This document shows positions 28,208 to 39,064 of a DNA stretch of 64,000 bases, piece by piece (position 1 is the first letter of the stretch; each line of letters begins with the position of its first letter). The DNA comes from Sulfurimonadaceae bacterium. Its GTDB lineage: Bacteria; Campylobacterota; Campylobacteria; Campylobacterales; Sulfurimonadaceae. Made by a program: the position numbers and the translations under genes. The stretch lies in the NCBI GenBank assembly GCA_016744905.1, contig JADGDM010000001.1, positions 28,218 to 92,217 of the forward strand. The letters are read 5' to 3'. The notes under the pieces are model-generated. The model had not been told where the DNA came from and searched no databases. It saw nothing but the letters and a program-made list of their open reading frames with translations.

Positions 28208-29197
28208 ATGGATACAGCACTACTAGTTGAAACGGTTATAAAAATCGTTGTTATTCTCTTGGTATTTTCAGCGTTAGCTGGATTTGGTACGTACTTTGAA
28301 CGTAAAGTACTGGCATTTATGCAACGTCGTCTTGGGCCAATGAATGTTGGACCTTATGGACTTTTACAAATTGCAGCAGATGGTATTAAACTCTTTACAA
28401 AAGAGGATATTATTCCTGCTGGAGTAGTTCCACTTATATTTAAAATTGCACCAGTTATCACTGCAGCAACTGCTTTTATGGCAGCAGCAGCGATACCTTT
28501 TTTACCATCATTTACAATTTTCGGTTACGAAGTACACCCAATTGTAGCTGATATTAATATTGGTATTTTATATGTAATGGGAATGATGGCTGTGGGTCTT
28601 TATGGTCCACTACTTGGTGGTTTAGCATCAAATAATAAATACTCACTTATCTCTACGGCGCGTGCGGTTGCGGTGTTTATCTCTTATGAGGTAGTAAGTG
28701 GTTTGGCAATTCTTGCACCACTTATGATGGTAGGTTCACTTTCATTACTTGATATTAATGATTATCAAGCAGGTGGAATAACACACTGGATTGCATTTTC
28801 TCAGCCAGTAGCCTTTATTCTTTTCTGGATTGCTGCATTTGCTGAAACTGGTCGTACACCATTTCACCTAATCGCAAATGATCATGAGTTGATTGATGGT
28901 TTTGGTACGGAGTATTCAGGTATGAGATGGGGTCTTTTCTTTATTGGTGAGTACGCAAATATGTTCTTTATCTCATTTGTAATGGCGATAATGTTCTTAG
29001 GTGGATATGGAGATGGTAGTGTTGCCGGTGCTTTTGCACTTCTCGGTAAGGTTGCTTTCTTTTTCTTCTTTTTCTTATGGACAAGAGCAGCTTGGCCAGA
29101 TGTTAGACCAGATCAATTGATGTGGTTAACATGGAAAGTTCTAATGCCACTAGCAGTAATTAACGTAGTTATTACTGGCTTTGTGTTGATGTTTTAA
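28208..29197 (+). CDS. nuoH: NADH-quinone oxidoreductase subunit H
   Basis: A 329-residue membrane subunit, eight predicted helices, at the junction of the peripheral and membrane arms and part of the quinone channel. Family motifs seen are FGTYFERKVLAFMQRRLGP, the loop AETGRTPFHL and GEYANMFF. Length is normal. It follows the second nuoG by one base and so is likely translationally coupled. Confidence 0.97.
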   Translation: MDTALLVETVIKIVVILLVFSALAGFGTYFERKVLAFMQRRLGPMNVGPYGLLQIAADGIKLFTKEDIIPAGVVPLIFKIAPVITAATAFMAAAAIPFLPSFTIFGYEVHPIVADINIGILYVMGMMAVGLYGPLLGGLASNNKYSLISTARAVAVFISYEVVSGLAILAPLMMVGSLSLLDINDYQAGGITHWIAFSQPVAFILFWIAAFAETGRTPFHLIANDHELIDGFGTEYSGMRWGLFFIGEYANMFFISFVMAIMFLGGYGDGSVAGAFALLGKVAFFFFFFLWTRAAWPDVRPDQLMWLTWKVLMPLAVINVVITGFVLMF

Positions 29198-29207
29198 GGG
29201 TTGATGT

Positions 29208-29819
29208 ATGAGTTTAGAACAATATAAAGATAGAAATGTCGGTGAACAAAACTACTATATGGTAGACATCGAAGATTATCCTACTACTGGTTGGGGTAAA
29301 TTTACACGTGTTGTAAAACGTACTTTCAGTGGTGAGTTATTTGTAGGACTATGGGTAGTGCTTCGTGAAATGATTAAATTTGATATTCACACAGTATCTT
29401 ACCCTCAAGAGAAGTTGCCTATTGGTCCACGTTATCGTGCGGTTCATAAGTTACTTCGCCTTTGGGAGTCAGGTTATGAGCGTTGTATCGGTTGTGGTCT
29501 TTGTGAAAAAATCTGTATATCAGATTGTATTCGCATGGACACTAAAATTGATGAGAATTCTCGTAAAGAAGTGACTGAGTATACTATTAACTTTGGTCGT
29601 TGTATCTTCTGTGGTTACTGTGCTGAAGTTTGTCCAGAGCTTGCTATTGTACATGGTGGAAGATATGAAAATGCTTCTGAGCAACGTGCCCACTTCGTAC
29701 TTAAAGATGATATGTTGACACCTATGGACTTGCTAACACAACAGCAAGAATATCCAGGTTTTGGTGCAGTTATCCCAGGAACAGACAAGAGCGTTAAGAA
29801 AACGCCTCTTGCATATTAA
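29208..29819 (+). CDS. nuoI: NADH-quinone oxidoreductase subunit I (ferredoxin-like)
   Basis: A 203-residue subunit that binds clusters N6a and N6b. Two CxxCxxCxxxC motifs are present: CIGCGLCEKIC and CIFCGYCAEVC followed by PELAI. The N-terminal amphipathic region GKFTRVVKRTFSGELFVG probably lies on the membrane. The C-terminal tail is short and polar. Ten bases separate it from nuoH. Confidence 0.96.
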   Translation: MSLEQYKDRNVGEQNYYMVDIEDYPTTGWGKFTRVVKRTFSGELFVGLWVVLREMIKFDIHTVSYPQEKLPIGPRYRAVHKLLRLWESGYERCIGCGLCEKICISDCIRMDTKIDENSRKEVTEYTINFGRCIFCGYCAEVCPELAIVHGGRYENASEQRAHFVLKDDMLTPMDLLTQQQEYPGFGAVIPGTDKSVKKTPLAY

Positions 29820-29828
29820 GGAGAGTTG

Positions 29829-30401
29829 ATGTTTGAAGCTATCGCTTTTTATACGTTTTCGTTTTTAACAATTTTAATGTTTAGCATTACAGTTATGACT
29901 TCACAAGCACTATATGCTTTAACAGCTATGGCTGCGGGTATGATTTTCATCTCAGCATTTTTCTTTATGTTAAGTGCTGACTTTTTAGGTGCTATTCAAA
30001 TCATCGTATATACTGGTGCAGTTATGGCACTTTATGCATTTGGTATGATGTTCTTTGATACAACTAGAGAAGTTAAAGAAAAAATTCAAAACAAAAATAT
30101 TGTTTTTGTTTTAGGAACAATGGTGGCTCTTTTGGTTGTTGCAATCTTTATGGCTCCTGTCGTATCTGAAAATATTCATGCACTTTATCCTATTCAAGAA
30201 GGTTTAGGTAATACTGAACAAGTAGGTATCGTACTTTTCACTAAATATTTGATTCCATTTGAGTTAGCGGCTATTATGCTTCTATCTGCAATGATCTCAG
30301 GTATTGTTCTAGCTGGTAAGAAAATGGATAACTCTTTAACTCTTATGGCTGATGAAGAGATTGAACTTATGCAAGAAGCTAATGAAAAGGTTAATTCATG
30401 A
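29829..30401 (+). CDS. nuoJ: NADH-quinone oxidoreductase subunit J
   Basis: A 190-residue membrane subunit with about five helices. The conserved third helix is visible in DFLGAIQIIVYTGAVMALYAF. I use the ATG at 29829, which follows AAGGAG by five bases, rather than the TTG one codon earlier. The last bases overlap the nuoK start (ATGATG). Confidence 0.94.
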   Translation: MFEAIAFYTFSFLTILMFSITVMTSQALYALTAMAAGMIFISAFFFMLSADFLGAIQIIVYTGAVMALYAFGMMFFDTTREVKEKIQNKNIVFVLGTMVALLVVAIFMAPVVSENIHALYPIQEGLGNTEQVGIVLFTKYLIPFELAAIMLLSAMISGIVLAGKKMDNSLTLMADEEIELMQEANEKVNS

Positions 30402-30706
30402 TGGAAATTGGTTTATCACACTACCTAATACTAACTACTATTCTTTTTTCAATTGGTTTAGTAGGTGTAATGAGACGTAAAAATCTTCTAATGCTTTTCT
30501 TTGCAACAGAGATTTTACTAAATTCTGTAAATATCGGTTTTGCAGCTATCTCTTATTATATTGGTGACTTTACTGGTCAAATGTTTGCATTCTTCATCAT
30601 CGCTATCGCTGCGTCTGAAGTTGCCGTGGGTCTTGGACTTCTTATTGTTTGGTTTAAAAGAACTGGCAATATCGATCTTGACTCTATGATATCGATGAAA
30701 GGATAA
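30398..30706 (+). CDS. nuoK: NADH-quinone oxidoreductase subunit K
   Basis: A 102-residue, three-helix membrane subunit. The key membrane glutamates are present in LLMLFFATEILLNSVNIGF and IIAIAASEVAVGLGLLI. The start could be either of two adjacent ATG codons (30398 or 30401); the first overlaps the nuoJ stop by four bases. Normal family length. Confidence 0.96.
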   Translation: MMEIGLSHYLILTTILFSIGLVGVMRRKNLLMLFFATEILLNSVNIGFAAISYYIGDFTGQMFAFFIIAIAASEVAVGLGLLIVWFKRTGNIDLDSMISMKG

Positions 30707-30711
30707 TACAT

Positions 30712-32622
30712 ATGGAAATGTTACTCTATACAGCGCTCTTTTCACCGCTTGTAGGTTCACTTTTTGCTGCACTATTTAGTACAAGTAAAAAGACACTAAT
30801 TGCTGGTGTAATTCCATCAGCTCTACTGTTTTTATCATTTATTAGTTCTGCGATTCTTTTAACGCACGTGCTTAATGGTGAGACAGTTCAAGTTGAGATG
30901 ATGACTTGGATGGCAACTGGTAATCTTTATATTCCATTTGGATTTGCAGTTGATCAAGTGTCTGTAACTATGATGATGGTTGTAACGATTGTTTCAACTG
31001 TTGTTCATGTTTACGCTATTGGTTATATGGATCATGACGCAGGATTTAATAGATTTTTTGCATGGTTATCTGCTTTCGTTTTCTCAATGTTAATTCTTGT
31101 AATGAGTGATAACTTTGCGGGTCTGTTTATTGGATGGGAAGGCGTTGGTCTATGTTCATGGGGTCTAATTGGTTTCTGGTTTCACAAAGAAGTTGCAACT
31201 TGGGCTGCTAATGAAGCATTTATTATGAACCGTATTGCTGACCTTGCAATGTTAATTGGTATCTTTTTGGTTTATTGGAACACAGGAACACTTCAATATA
31301 CTGAAGCATTTGCTGCAATGCCATACCTAGATCACTCAATCGTAGTTATGATGGGTGTCTTTTTATTCATCGGTGCGATGGGTAAATCTGCACAATTCCC
31401 ACTACACACATGGTTGGCAGATGCGATGGAGGGGCCAACACCGGTTTCTGCACTAATTCACGCCGCAACTATGGTTACAGCAGGGGTTTACCTTGTTGTT
31501 CGTGCAAATCCTATGTATGACCTGATTCCTGAAGTTGGTATCTTTATCGCTAGTTTAGGTGCTTTTGTTGCGATGTTTGCAGCCACCATGGCGCTGGTAA
31601 ATCGTGATATGAAACGTATTATCGCTTACTCTACACTTTCACAACTTGGTTACATGTTTGTGGCTGCTGGATTGGGCGCTTATTGGGTTGCACTATTTCA
31701 CCTTATGGCTCACGCATTTTTCAAGGCACTGTTATTCCTAGGTGCTGGTAATGTAATGCATGCTATGGATGATGAACTTGATCCATTTAAGATGGGTGGT
31801 TTGAAGAAATCAATGAAATGGACTTGGATTATGATGACCCTTGCTTCTGTAGCATTAGCGGGTATCTATCCACTGGCTGGTTTCTTTTCTAAAGATCTTA
31901 TCTTAGAAGTTGCTTTTGTTGAGCATCACTATATTCTATACACAGTACTTCTTTTAACTGCTGGTTTAACTGCATTCTACTCGTTTCGTTTAGTGGCACT
32001 TATCTTTCATGGTGAAGAGCGTCACTTAGAGCATGGTTTCCATCCTCATGAAGCGTATAAATTTATGTTATGGTTTATGGCTCCATTAGGTGTGTTAGCG
32101 GTTATCGCTGGTATGGTATTTAAATCTCCATACTTTGAGATGGTTACACAACTTCTACCAAGAACTGAATATCATATTCATAATCCAGTAGTATTTTGGA
32201 TTATGACTATTGGAACTCAGGTTTTTGTTATCGCTGCAATTGCTTATGCATACAGCAAATACAAAAATGCTAAAATTGATAAAAAAACAGAAGAAGGTTT
32301 CTTCTACCAAGTACTATTTAACCAGTACTATATTCCACAATTTTACGAAGAGTTCTTTGTAAAACCATATCGTGAGCTTTCTAGCATTTTGTGGAAGCAA
32401 GTTGATATGAAAATTGTTGATGCTTCTGTTGATGGTATCGCAAATATATTCTACAAAACAGGTGTTAATACACGTGGTATGTCAAGTGGAAATCTTTCAA
32501 CCAATCTTAAATGGATGGTTGTTGGACTTGTAATCCTTCTTGCATTAGCGGTTGTTTTCGCAGTAATAGTACAAAATGGTGACGCAGTCATCTCAGTACT
32601 ACATGATTTAGGAGCTATATAG
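30712..32622 (+). CDS. nuoL: NADH-quinone oxidoreductase subunit L (proton pump)
   Basis: A 636-residue antiporter-like pump subunit with the long lateral helix expected at its C-terminal end. Signature segments are FIGWEGVGLCSWGLIGFW and the proton-channel region TWLADAMEGPTPVSALIHA, including the conserved Lys of MGKSAQFPLHTW and the glutamate of EGPTPVS. Only five bases separate it from nuoK and its stop abuts the nuoM start. Confidence 0.97.
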   Translation: MEMLLYTALFSPLVGSLFAALFSTSKKTLIAGVIPSALLFLSFISSAILLTHVLNGETVQVEMMTWMATGNLYIPFGFAVDQVSVTMMMVVTIVSTVVHVYAIGYMDHDAGFNRFFAWLSAFVFSMLILVMSDNFAGLFIGWEGVGLCSWGLIGFWFHKEVATWAANEAFIMNRIADLAMLIGIFLVYWNTGTLQYTEAFAAMPYLDHSIVVMMGVFLFIGAMGKSAQFPLHTWLADAMEGPTPVSALIHAATMVTAGVYLVVRANPMYDLIPEVGIFIASLGAFVAMFAATMALVNRDMKRIIAYSTLSQLGYMFVAAGLGAYWVALFHLMAHAFFKALLFLGAGNVMHAMDDELDPFKMGGLKKSMKWTWIMMTLASVALAGIYPLAGFFSKDLILEVAFVEHHYILYTVLLLTAGLTAFYSFRLVALIFHGEERHLEHGFHPHEAYKFMLWFMAPLGVLAVIAGMVFKSPYFEMVTQLLPRTEYHIHNPVVFWIMTIGTQVFVIAAIAYAYSKYKNAKIDKKTEEGFFYQVLFNQYYIPQFYEEFFVKPYRELSSILWKQVDMKIVDASVDGIANIFYKTGVNTRGMSSGNLSTNLKWMVVGLVILLALAVVFAVIVQNGDAVISVLHDLGAI

Positions 32623-34209
32623 ATGTTAGAGCACATTTTATCTATTCTTATATTCTTTCCAGCACTTGCGGGTGCTCTAGGATTTATTGTTAACAAAAAC
32701 AGTATGCGCGCTTATGGTGTTACTGTTGGTGCGATTGAGTTTGCACTCTCTTTATGGTTATGGTTCTCATATGATTCTGGTGTATCTGGAATGCAGTTTA
32801 TGGAATCAGTTTCTATTATCCCAGCATTTGGTATCACTTACCTTTTAGGTATCGATGGTATTTCACTGTTTATTATAATTATGGCTTCATTTTTTACCAT
32901 GATTGGTATTGCTTCATTAAGCCCTACTAAAAATGAGAAAAATCTAATCATTACACTTCTGTTTTTACAGATGACTATGATTGGTGTATTTGCTGCGCTT
33001 GATGCAATTATCTTTTATGTGTTTTGGGAACTTTCACTTGTACCGATGTTATATATCATCGGTGCATGGGGTGGACCAAAAAGAATTTATGCGTCAGTAA
33101 AATTCTTTTTATATACATTTACTGGTTCACTAGTAATGCTTGTAGGTATGCTATTTATGGCGTATTTCTATCACCAAGCAACAGGTCAATGGTCATTCTC
33201 AATTTTAGAGTGGTACAGACTTATTCTTCCTGAAACCTACCAGTTATGGTTATTTGTAGCATTCTTCTTTGGTTTTGCGATCAAGGTTCCTATGTTCCCA
33301 TTCCATACTTGGTTACCATATGCTCACGGTCAAGCACCAACAATTGGTTCGGTTATTCTTGCAGCAGTTTTACTTAAAATGGGAACGTACGCGTTTATCC
33401 GTTTTTCATTACCACTGTTCCCAGATGCTTCTGTGTTCTTTATGATCCCAATCGCAGTGATCTCAATCATTATGATTATCTACACTGCTATGGTTGCTTA
33501 TGCTCAAGAAGATATTAAACAAGTTGTTGCTTACTCTTCAGTTTCACATATGGGTGTTATTGTTCTTGGAACATTTGCACTAAATGTTGAAGGTATTACA
33601 GGGTCTGTCTTTTTAATGATTGCTCACGGTATTGTATCTGGGGCACTGTTCTTACTTGTAGGTGTTATTTATGACAGACGTCATACTAAACTTATGAGTG
33701 AGTTTGGTGGTTTAGCGAAGGTTATGCCTAACTACGCAATTATCTTCGGTATGATGATGATGGCTTCAGTTGGTATGCCACTAACGATTAACTTTGTTGG
33801 AGAGTTTTTATCTCTACTAGGTTTTTATCAGCAGTCACACATGTTGACTCTATTAGCTGGTACGGCTATTATTGTTGGTGCTATTTACATGTTAGCAGCA
33901 TACAAAAAAGCTTTCTTTGGTGAAATTACTAATGAAGCAAATAGAAATTTACCAGATGTAAACAAGCGTGAGCTTGGTGCACTAATTCCATTAGTAATCA
34001 TCATGGTATGGTTAGGTGTTTATCCTAAACCAGTTCTAGAGCCAATTAATAATTCAGTTGAGTCTATTGTTCAGCTTATGCATGACAAAGCAATTACTCC
34101 TGCGGCAAAAGCAGCTATTCCAGATGTTTCAAAGCCAAAGCCAGTTATTCAAAGAGCACCTGCACATGCAGCTGCTAAACACACCAGCGCTCACGAAGGA
34201 GGTCACTAA
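32623..34209 (+). CDS. nuoM: NADH-quinone oxidoreductase subunit M (proton pump)
   Basis: A 528-residue antiporter-like pump subunit. Conserved parts are [21 protein letters not shown] and [18 protein letters not shown]. The final 40 residues are an Ala/Pro/Lys/His-rich hydrophilic tail ([20 protein letters not shown]) that I would not expect in most NuoM proteins; it may be specific to this lineage. The stop overlaps the nuoN start by one base. It carries a TGCGCGCT site near its start. Confidence 0.96.
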   Translation: MLEHILSILIFFPALAGALGFIVNKNSMRAYGVTVGAIEFALSLWLWFSYDSGVSGMQFMESVSIIPAFGITYLLGIDGISLFIIIMASFFTMIGIASLSPTKNEKNLIITLLFLQMTMIGVFAALDAIIFYVFWELSLVPMLYIIGAWGGPKRIYASVKFFLYTFTGSLVMLVGMLFMAYFYHQATGQWSFSILEWYRLILPETYQLWLFVAFFFGFAIKVPMFPFHTWLPYAHGQAPTIGSVILAAVLLKMGTYAFIRFSLPLFPDASVFFMIPIAVISIIMIIYTAMVAYAQEDIKQVVAYSSVSHMGVIVLGTFALNVEGITGSVFLMIAHGIVSGALFLLVGVIYDRRHTKLMSEFGGLAKVMPNYAIIFGMMMMASVGMPLTINFVGEFLSLLGFYQQSHMLTLLAGTAIIVGAIYMLAAYKKAFFGEITNEANRNLPDVNKRELGALIPLVIIMVWLGVYPKPVLEPINNSVESIVQLMHDKAITPAAKAAIPDVSKPKPVIQRAPAHAAAKHTSAHEGGH

Positions 34210-35708
34210 TGTTATCACCAGTTAATGTATCATTAGAATCACTAAACCTTGTTACTCTCGCACCAATGCTGATTGCAGTTGTTGGCGCACTGAGCATCTT
34301 AGTTATTGATTTCTTTAAAAGCAATTTGGACAAAACACTTTATGTAATGGTTTCATTACTATTTTTACTATTAGACTTAGGCGCTGTTATTGATTCAGCG
34401 GGCTTCTTTATGGAAAATGGCACGATGCTTGGTTTCTTTGATGTGATGTTGATTGATGGTCTTGCGATTCTCTCTCAAATTATTATCGTTGGTGCCTCAA
34501 TGCTGTTTATCCCTTTAGCACTAACGTCTAAGCGTTTCCATGAGTTCTCATATCCAGAGTTCTTTGCACTGTTCTTGTTTATGATTGCAGGTTTCCAATT
34601 TATGGTTGCTTCTGACAGTCTTATATTGATCTTTATCGGTCTTGAAACAGCTTCACTCGCACTATATACACTTATTGCACTACATAACCGTTCAAAATCA
34701 TTTGAAGCGGCTGTGAAGTACTTTACTATGGGTGCACTGGCTGCTGGTTTCTATGCAATGGGTTCAATGATTTTCTACGCGATCACAGGATCTGTAGAGA
34801 TTAACCAAATTGCAGCAGTGCTTCAAGCAGATAACTATTCTAATATCGGTTATGTATTAATCGCTGTTGTATTTATGTTGGCATCATTTGGTTTCAAACT
34901 CTCTTTGGTTCCGTTTCATACTTGGACACCAGATGTTTATGAAGGTAGTTCAGCTGCATTAGCAGGATACATGTCAATTGTTCCTAAAATCGCTGGATTT
35001 ATCGTTGTAATGAGACTTTTTGAGTTCTTAATTCATAGTGGTGTTATCTGGCTAGAAGTGGTGCTTTATGCTTCCGTAGTTATTACTATGACAGCCGCAA
35101 ATATTTGGGCATTGGTTCAAAGTGATGTTAAACGTATGTTGGCATACTCTTCGATCTCACATGCTGGTTTTGTAATGGCTGCTATCTTAATTGGTACAAC
35201 ACAGTCTAATTCTGCACTTTTCCTTTATTGGATTGTATTTGCATTTACAAATCTTGGTGCCTTTACTATGCTATGGGTAAGCCGCGCTAAAAACTTACCA
35301 GCAGGTCAAAGTTCAGATCACTCATTTGAGAAATTCTCTGGAATGATTCATACTGCACCAATGACAGCTACTGTTATGGGTCTATTTATGTTATCACTTG
35401 CAGGACTTCCGCCATTTGGTGTGTTCTGGGGTAAAATTTATATGATCGGTTCAGCAGTCTCTGCTGGTTACACAGTTCTAGCACTTATCATGGCGCTTAA
35501 CTCTGCAATTGCTGGTTACTATTACATTAAACTTATTGTTTATATGTTTATGAAAGACCCAGTGAATCCAGGTGACTATATGATTAATGCATCTAACTCA
35601 CTAAAAACTATTATTGGTGTTGCGGTTATCTTTACAATTTTTTCAATTGTAGCAATCAATCCACTACTAGAAGTTATTACAGCTTTTGTGTATAATAGCG
35701 GATATTAA
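34209..35708 (+). CDS. nuoN: NADH-quinone oxidoreductase subunit N (proton pump)
   Basis: A 499-residue antiporter-like pump subunit. Family segments are [19 protein letters not shown] and [19 protein letters not shown], and a late [17 protein letters not shown]. It closes the nuo set. The spacing to the next gene is 47 bases with a hairpin but no T-tract, so read-through into pflA is likely, as both genes are adjacent in Campylobacter jejuni as well. Confidence 0.96.
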   Translation: MLSPVNVSLESLNLVTLAPMLIAVVGALSILVIDFFKSNLDKTLYVMVSLLFLLLDLGAVIDSAGFFMENGTMLGFFDVMLIDGLAILSQIIIVGASMLFIPLALTSKRFHEFSYPEFFALFLFMIAGFQFMVASDSLILIFIGLETASLALYTLIALHNRSKSFEAAVKYFTMGALAAGFYAMGSMIFYAITGSVEINQIAAVLQADNYSNIGYVLIAVVFMLASFGFKLSLVPFHTWTPDVYEGSSAALAGYMSIVPKIAGFIVVMRLFEFLIHSGVIWLEVVLYASVVITMTAANIWALVQSDVKRMLAYSSISHAGFVMAAILIGTTQSNSALFLYWIVFAFTNLGAFTMLWVSRAKNLPAGQSSDHSFEKFSGMIHTAPMTATVMGLFMLSLAGLPPFGVFWGKIYMIGSAVSAGYTVLALIMALNSAIAGYYYIKLIVYMFMKDPVNPGDYMINASNSLKTIIGVAVIFTIFSIVAINPLLEVITAFVYNSGY

Positions 35709-35717
35709 TATTTAACT

Positions 35718-35737
35718 CAGTGCGCTTATGCGCGCTG
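35718..35737 (+). other. Stable hairpin between nuoN and pflA
   Basis: CAGTGCGC (35718-35725) pairs with GCGCGCTG (35730-35737) around TTAT, an eight-pair stem with one G-U pair. No T-tract follows, so it looks more like an mRNA processing or stability element than a terminator. Its right arm contains the only GCGCGC of the window that lies between genes. Confidence 0.5.
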
Positions 35738-35755
35738 TAACTATAGGAGAAATAA

Positions 35756-38122
35756 TTGTTCAAGTTCTTTCTCCTTCTTCTCACTCTTACACCTTCTCTC
35801 TTCTCTTTAAATATCAATGTTCAAAGTGGTAAAGAAGATTTTCACAACTTTTCTATAATTAGTATCAGTCATGATAAAGACTTTTATTGTGAAAATATTC
35901 GTAATGATTTTGATAAAACGACTGAAGTCGCTTGTGTCTTTGATGAAAAACCTCAAAAAAACTTTGATGGTATTAACAATAACTTTTTTACTTTAATCAC
36001 CGAAGTACGAGAATCCAATTATTTTTTAATTATTAAACCTCACCACAATATGAAACTAAAAGCCGAAATATTTGACCTGAGTGTTGATAATACTTTTTAC
36101 AATGCTGATATAAAAAAAGCAAAGCGCTGGACTGTTATTGGTTTTAACGAGAAAGCCCCTTTTAGTGAAAATATAAAACAATCAGAGAGCATAATAAATT
36201 TTCCTTTAGAGATGAAACGTCATAAAATTCCTTTTGTTGGTGGTCTTGATATTTCTGGAAACCCCATCCATATGTCACGTATTCAAGATGTGAGTGACTA
36301 TATGACCATTAAAAACTTTTACGGTGCTAAACAGTATAGAAAATCTTTAAACCTTATAGAAGATGTTTTAGAAAACTATCCAAATACAATATTTAAAAGT
36401 GAATTACTTCTTTACAAGATGAGATCATTTCATAATCTAGATGACAGTGAATCACTTTTGAGTATTTCTAAAACTTTTGTTCGTAATTACAGTTCAAATG
36501 AAAATATCCCAGAGGTTTTAGCCTATACGGCGAAAGCATATTCTGATGTTGGTATGTTTATTGATGCGGACTACTTTTTTGATAGAGTTTTTAGTGAACA
36601 TGAAGAGTCTCCATACTTTTCATTGGCACAGATTTATAAGGGTGAGCAAGTTGAAGCTAGTGGGGGTCTTTCAAAAGCACTTAACTATTATAAAAAAGCT
36701 TATTATAGTGCGCAGAGTATGGAAACTGCATCTATAGCCGCATATAAATTGGCTAAAGTACATATGGGCGAAGGGAAAGTTCCTAAAGCAAGTGAATATA
36801 TTTATAAAATCATAGATGGACACATTGACTTTTTCAAAGATAACTTTGAAGACACAATAGAACTTGCTATGGAGTTTTCTGATCATAGTGATTATAAAAC
36901 TGCTTCAGATATGGGACTGGCTATTTTACAAAACTTGAAAAAGGGTAGTGAAGTTTATGAGCTACTTTTAAAAAATATTGGAGTTTGGCTGAGTAAAACT
37001 GATAAAAAAGCTGAATCAGTTGAGCTGTTCAATCGCTATTTACAAGAGTTTGCTTATGGTAGTTATACTGATGAAGTGATTCGTACCAAAGATGGGTTGT
37101 TTTTTGATGCTAACGATACAAATATCACTAAAAAATTAGCAGAATTTGATGCACTAATAATCGAATACGATGGTGACAGTATCAGTAATCGTGCACTATA
37201 TGAAAAAACGAAGTTACTTTTTGAACTTAAAGAGTATCAAAATGTATTGGATTTAAATAACTCATTAATGGTTTTAGATCTGACACTTTATGATGAGATT
37301 CCAAGTTTAATAACACAAAGTGCAGAAGCACTGATGAAGGAACTTCTCACAAAAAGAGCGTGTGTTGAGTCTGTTGATCTCTCGAAAAAGTATGCAGTAT
37401 CACTATCTCAAGAATTTGATGATGCGATTTACTACTGTGCACTTAAAAGTGGAAATAATCAATTGGCACTATTTACGGCTCAAAAACATATACAAGATCG
37501 CGACTTAAGTATTAAAATGAAATGGCTGATGAACTATATTAAAGCTGACTATACTATTGGACACTATAGTGAAGTCATCAAAGCAGGCAAAGAGTTAATT
37601 GAGTTAGAGAAGATAGAAGAGACACAAGAGTATAGAGACGTCGTTCGCTATATGTTTGATTCTGCTCAGAGACTTGATTTACCTGAAGAGATGATTTCAT
37701 ATATTCAAAAGGTAGAAGAATATTATGGCTTAGATTATGATGATATTGAGCGGTACACCAAGGTATTGGCACTGGCGATTAAATTAAAAGATAATGTACT
37801 TATTGAGACTTACGCTAAAAAAATTATGCAATTACAGAAAAATATCAACAGCTATACGCAGTCACCATTTGTAGAGTTCACGCTCTCTCAACTTTATAGT
37901 GAGAATAATAAATATAAAAAAGCCATCGAAGTTTTAGTGAATTTAGAAAATGTAGATTTAGACAGTGGCAAAGTGTCGAGATTTCAGTACCTACTAGGCG
38001 CACTGTATGTAAAAGATAAGCAAAATGATAAAGCAAAAAAGGCGTATGAGATGAGTATAAAAGCTGATGAAAATTCAGCTTGGGGAAAACTCTCTAAAGA
38101 TGCGATAGAACTAATAAATTAA
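35756..38122 (+). CDS. pflA: Periplasmic TPR protein, PflA-type flagellar motor scaffold
   Basis: A 788-residue protein with a signal peptide (MFKFFLLLLTLTPSLFSLN), an N-terminal beta-rich region of about 150 residues, and then helical tetratricopeptide-like repeats to the end (for example YFDR and ALNYYKKAYYSAQ). The length and the position directly after nuoN match PflA of Campylobacter jejuni, a periplasmic part of the polar flagellar motor disk needed for rotation. The TTG start is firm: an in-frame TAA immediately precedes it, and GGAG lies eight bases upstream. The stop overlaps that of miaA on the other strand by four bases. The identification rests on synteny, length and fold, not on alignment. 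Confidence 0.75.
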   Translation: MFKFFLLLLTLTPSLFSLNINVQSGKEDFHNFSIISISHDKDFYCENIRNDFDKTTEVACVFDEKPQKNFDGINNNFFTLITEVRESNYFLIIKPHHNMKLKAEIFDLSVDNTFYNADIKKAKRWTVIGFNEKAPFSENIKQSESIINFPLEMKRHKIPFVGGLDISGNPIHMSRIQDVSDYMTIKNFYGAKQYRKSLNLIEDVLENYPNTIFKSELLLYKMRSFHNLDDSESLLSISKTFVRNYSSNENIPEVLAYTAKAYSDVGMFIDADYFFDRVFSEHEESPYFSLAQIYKGEQVEASGGLSKALNYYKKAYYSAQSMETASIAAYKLAKVHMGEGKVPKASEYIYKIIDGHIDFFKDNFEDTIELAMEFSDHSDYKTASDMGLAILQNLKKGSEVYELLLKNIGVWLSKTDKKAESVELFNRYLQEFAYGSYTDEVIRTKDGLFFDANDTNITKKLAEFDALIIEYDGDSISNRALYEKTKLLFELKEYQNVLDLNNSLMVLDLTLYDEIPSLITQSAEALMKELLTKRACVESVDLSKKYAVSLSQEFDDAIYYCALKSGNNQLALFTAQKHIQDRDLSIKMKWLMNYIKADYTIGHYSEVIKAGKELIELEKIEETQEYRDVVRYMFDSAQRLDLPEEMISYIQKVEEYYGLDYDDIERYTKVLALAIKLKDNVLIETYAKKIMQLQKNINSYTQSPFVEFTLSQLYSENNKYKKAIEVLVNLENVDLDSGKVSRFQYLLGALYVKDKQNDKAKKAYEMSIKADENSAWGKLSKDAIELIN

Positions 38123-39018
38123 GCTTCTAAAAGTGCTTTTGCACATAAGGACTCTAGTTCCAGCGCGCTGGCTCTGGTGATGTTGCTAAATTGAGTCCGA
38201 TTAAAAGTTTGTTGACGTTTTGCCAATTGGGAAGTGTGTGTAGCTATTTTACTAATTAATTCCTCTTTTGATATTTTATTATCAAGGTACTCTAGTGTTT
38301 CAATAATTCCAATAGCTTTCATACTGTTAGGCAGACGTCCATATTTTTTCTCTAAATAGGCAACTTCATCTATAATTCCCATCTCAACCATCTTAGATGT
38401 ACGTAGAGTGATTCTCTCACGTAACACAGCGCGCTCAATGGCGATTTCAAACACTAGTAAGTCTGGCGCTATCTTTTTGAGCTGATGTGTCTTAAAATAG
38501 AGACTAGGAGGCAAATGAGTTTGGTAATGAATTAAAAGAAGTTTTTCGAGTCTATATCTATCAGTGGGTGAGACACTTGACATATATTCAGGGTCTAGAA
38601 GCGTGAGTTCTTGATGTGCTTTTTTTAGATCTTTCAAGGCCTCATTAGTCTGTTTTATACTCTCTTCACTAAAGTCAGGAAGTTCAGATATCCCTTCGAT
38701 GAGTGACTTAAGATAAAAAGAGCTACCACCTACAATAATCATATTTTTTGATTCATCTTCACAAATTTTTACAGCTTCCAGATAGAGATTAAAAAAGTGG
38801 ATAACGCTGAAGGTTTGATTTGGAGAGAAGACATCAATACCAAAGTGTCTGATAGTCTCAAGTTCTTGTTTATTTGGCTTAGCAGAAGCGATATCAATCT
38901 CTTTATAAACACTCAGTGAGTCAATAGATAAAATATAGGCATTATGGCGCTGTGCAAGAGTCAGTGCAAGATCAGTTTTTCCCGAGGCTGTGGGACCCAG
39001 TATGGCGATTTTTTTCAT
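38119..39018 (-). CDS. miaA: tRNA dimethylallyltransferase
   Basis: Transfers a dimethylallyl group to A37 of tRNAs that read UNN codons. The P-loop GPTASGKT lies at residues 8-15, followed by the family segments DSLSVYKEIDIASAKP and VGGSSFYLKSLIEG, and the C-terminal AKRQQTFNR. I use the ATG at 39018, which gives 299 residues and places the P-loop as in other MiaA proteins; the frame can be extended upstream to 39090 but would add a hydrophobic non-homologous stretch. A -10 like TATACT lies just seven bases before this ATG. Convergent with pflA. Confidence 0.93.
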   Translation of the reverse strand: MKKIAILGPTASGKTDLALTLAQRHNAYILSIDSLSVYKEIDIASAKPNKQELETIRHFGIDVFSPNQTFSVIHFFNLYLEAVKICEDESKNMIIVGGSSFYLKSLIEGISELPDFSEESIKQTNEALKDLKKAHQELTLLDPEYMSSVSPTDRYRLEKLLLIHYQTHLPPSLYFKTHQLKKIAPDLLVFEIAIERAVLRERITLRTSKMVEMGIIDEVAYLEKKYGRLPNSMKAIGIIETLEYLDNKISKEELISKIATHTSQLAKRQQTFNRTQFSNITRASALELESLCAKALLEA

Positions 39019-39025
39019 TACAAGA

Positions 39026-39058
39026 AGTATAGCAGATTTGATAAGAATAGGGTAAAAT
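39026..39058. promoter_or_regulatory. Divergent miaA/mqnP promoter region
   Basis: On the minus strand TATACT (39031-39026) ends seven bases before the miaA ATG. On the plus strand TAAAAT (39053-39058) ends six bases before the mqnP ATG. With normal spacing, transcription of both genes would begin at or next to the start codon. Neither gene has a well-placed ribosome-binding site. The -35 elements are not obvious. Confidence 0.4.
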
Positions 39059-39064
39059 AAGTTT

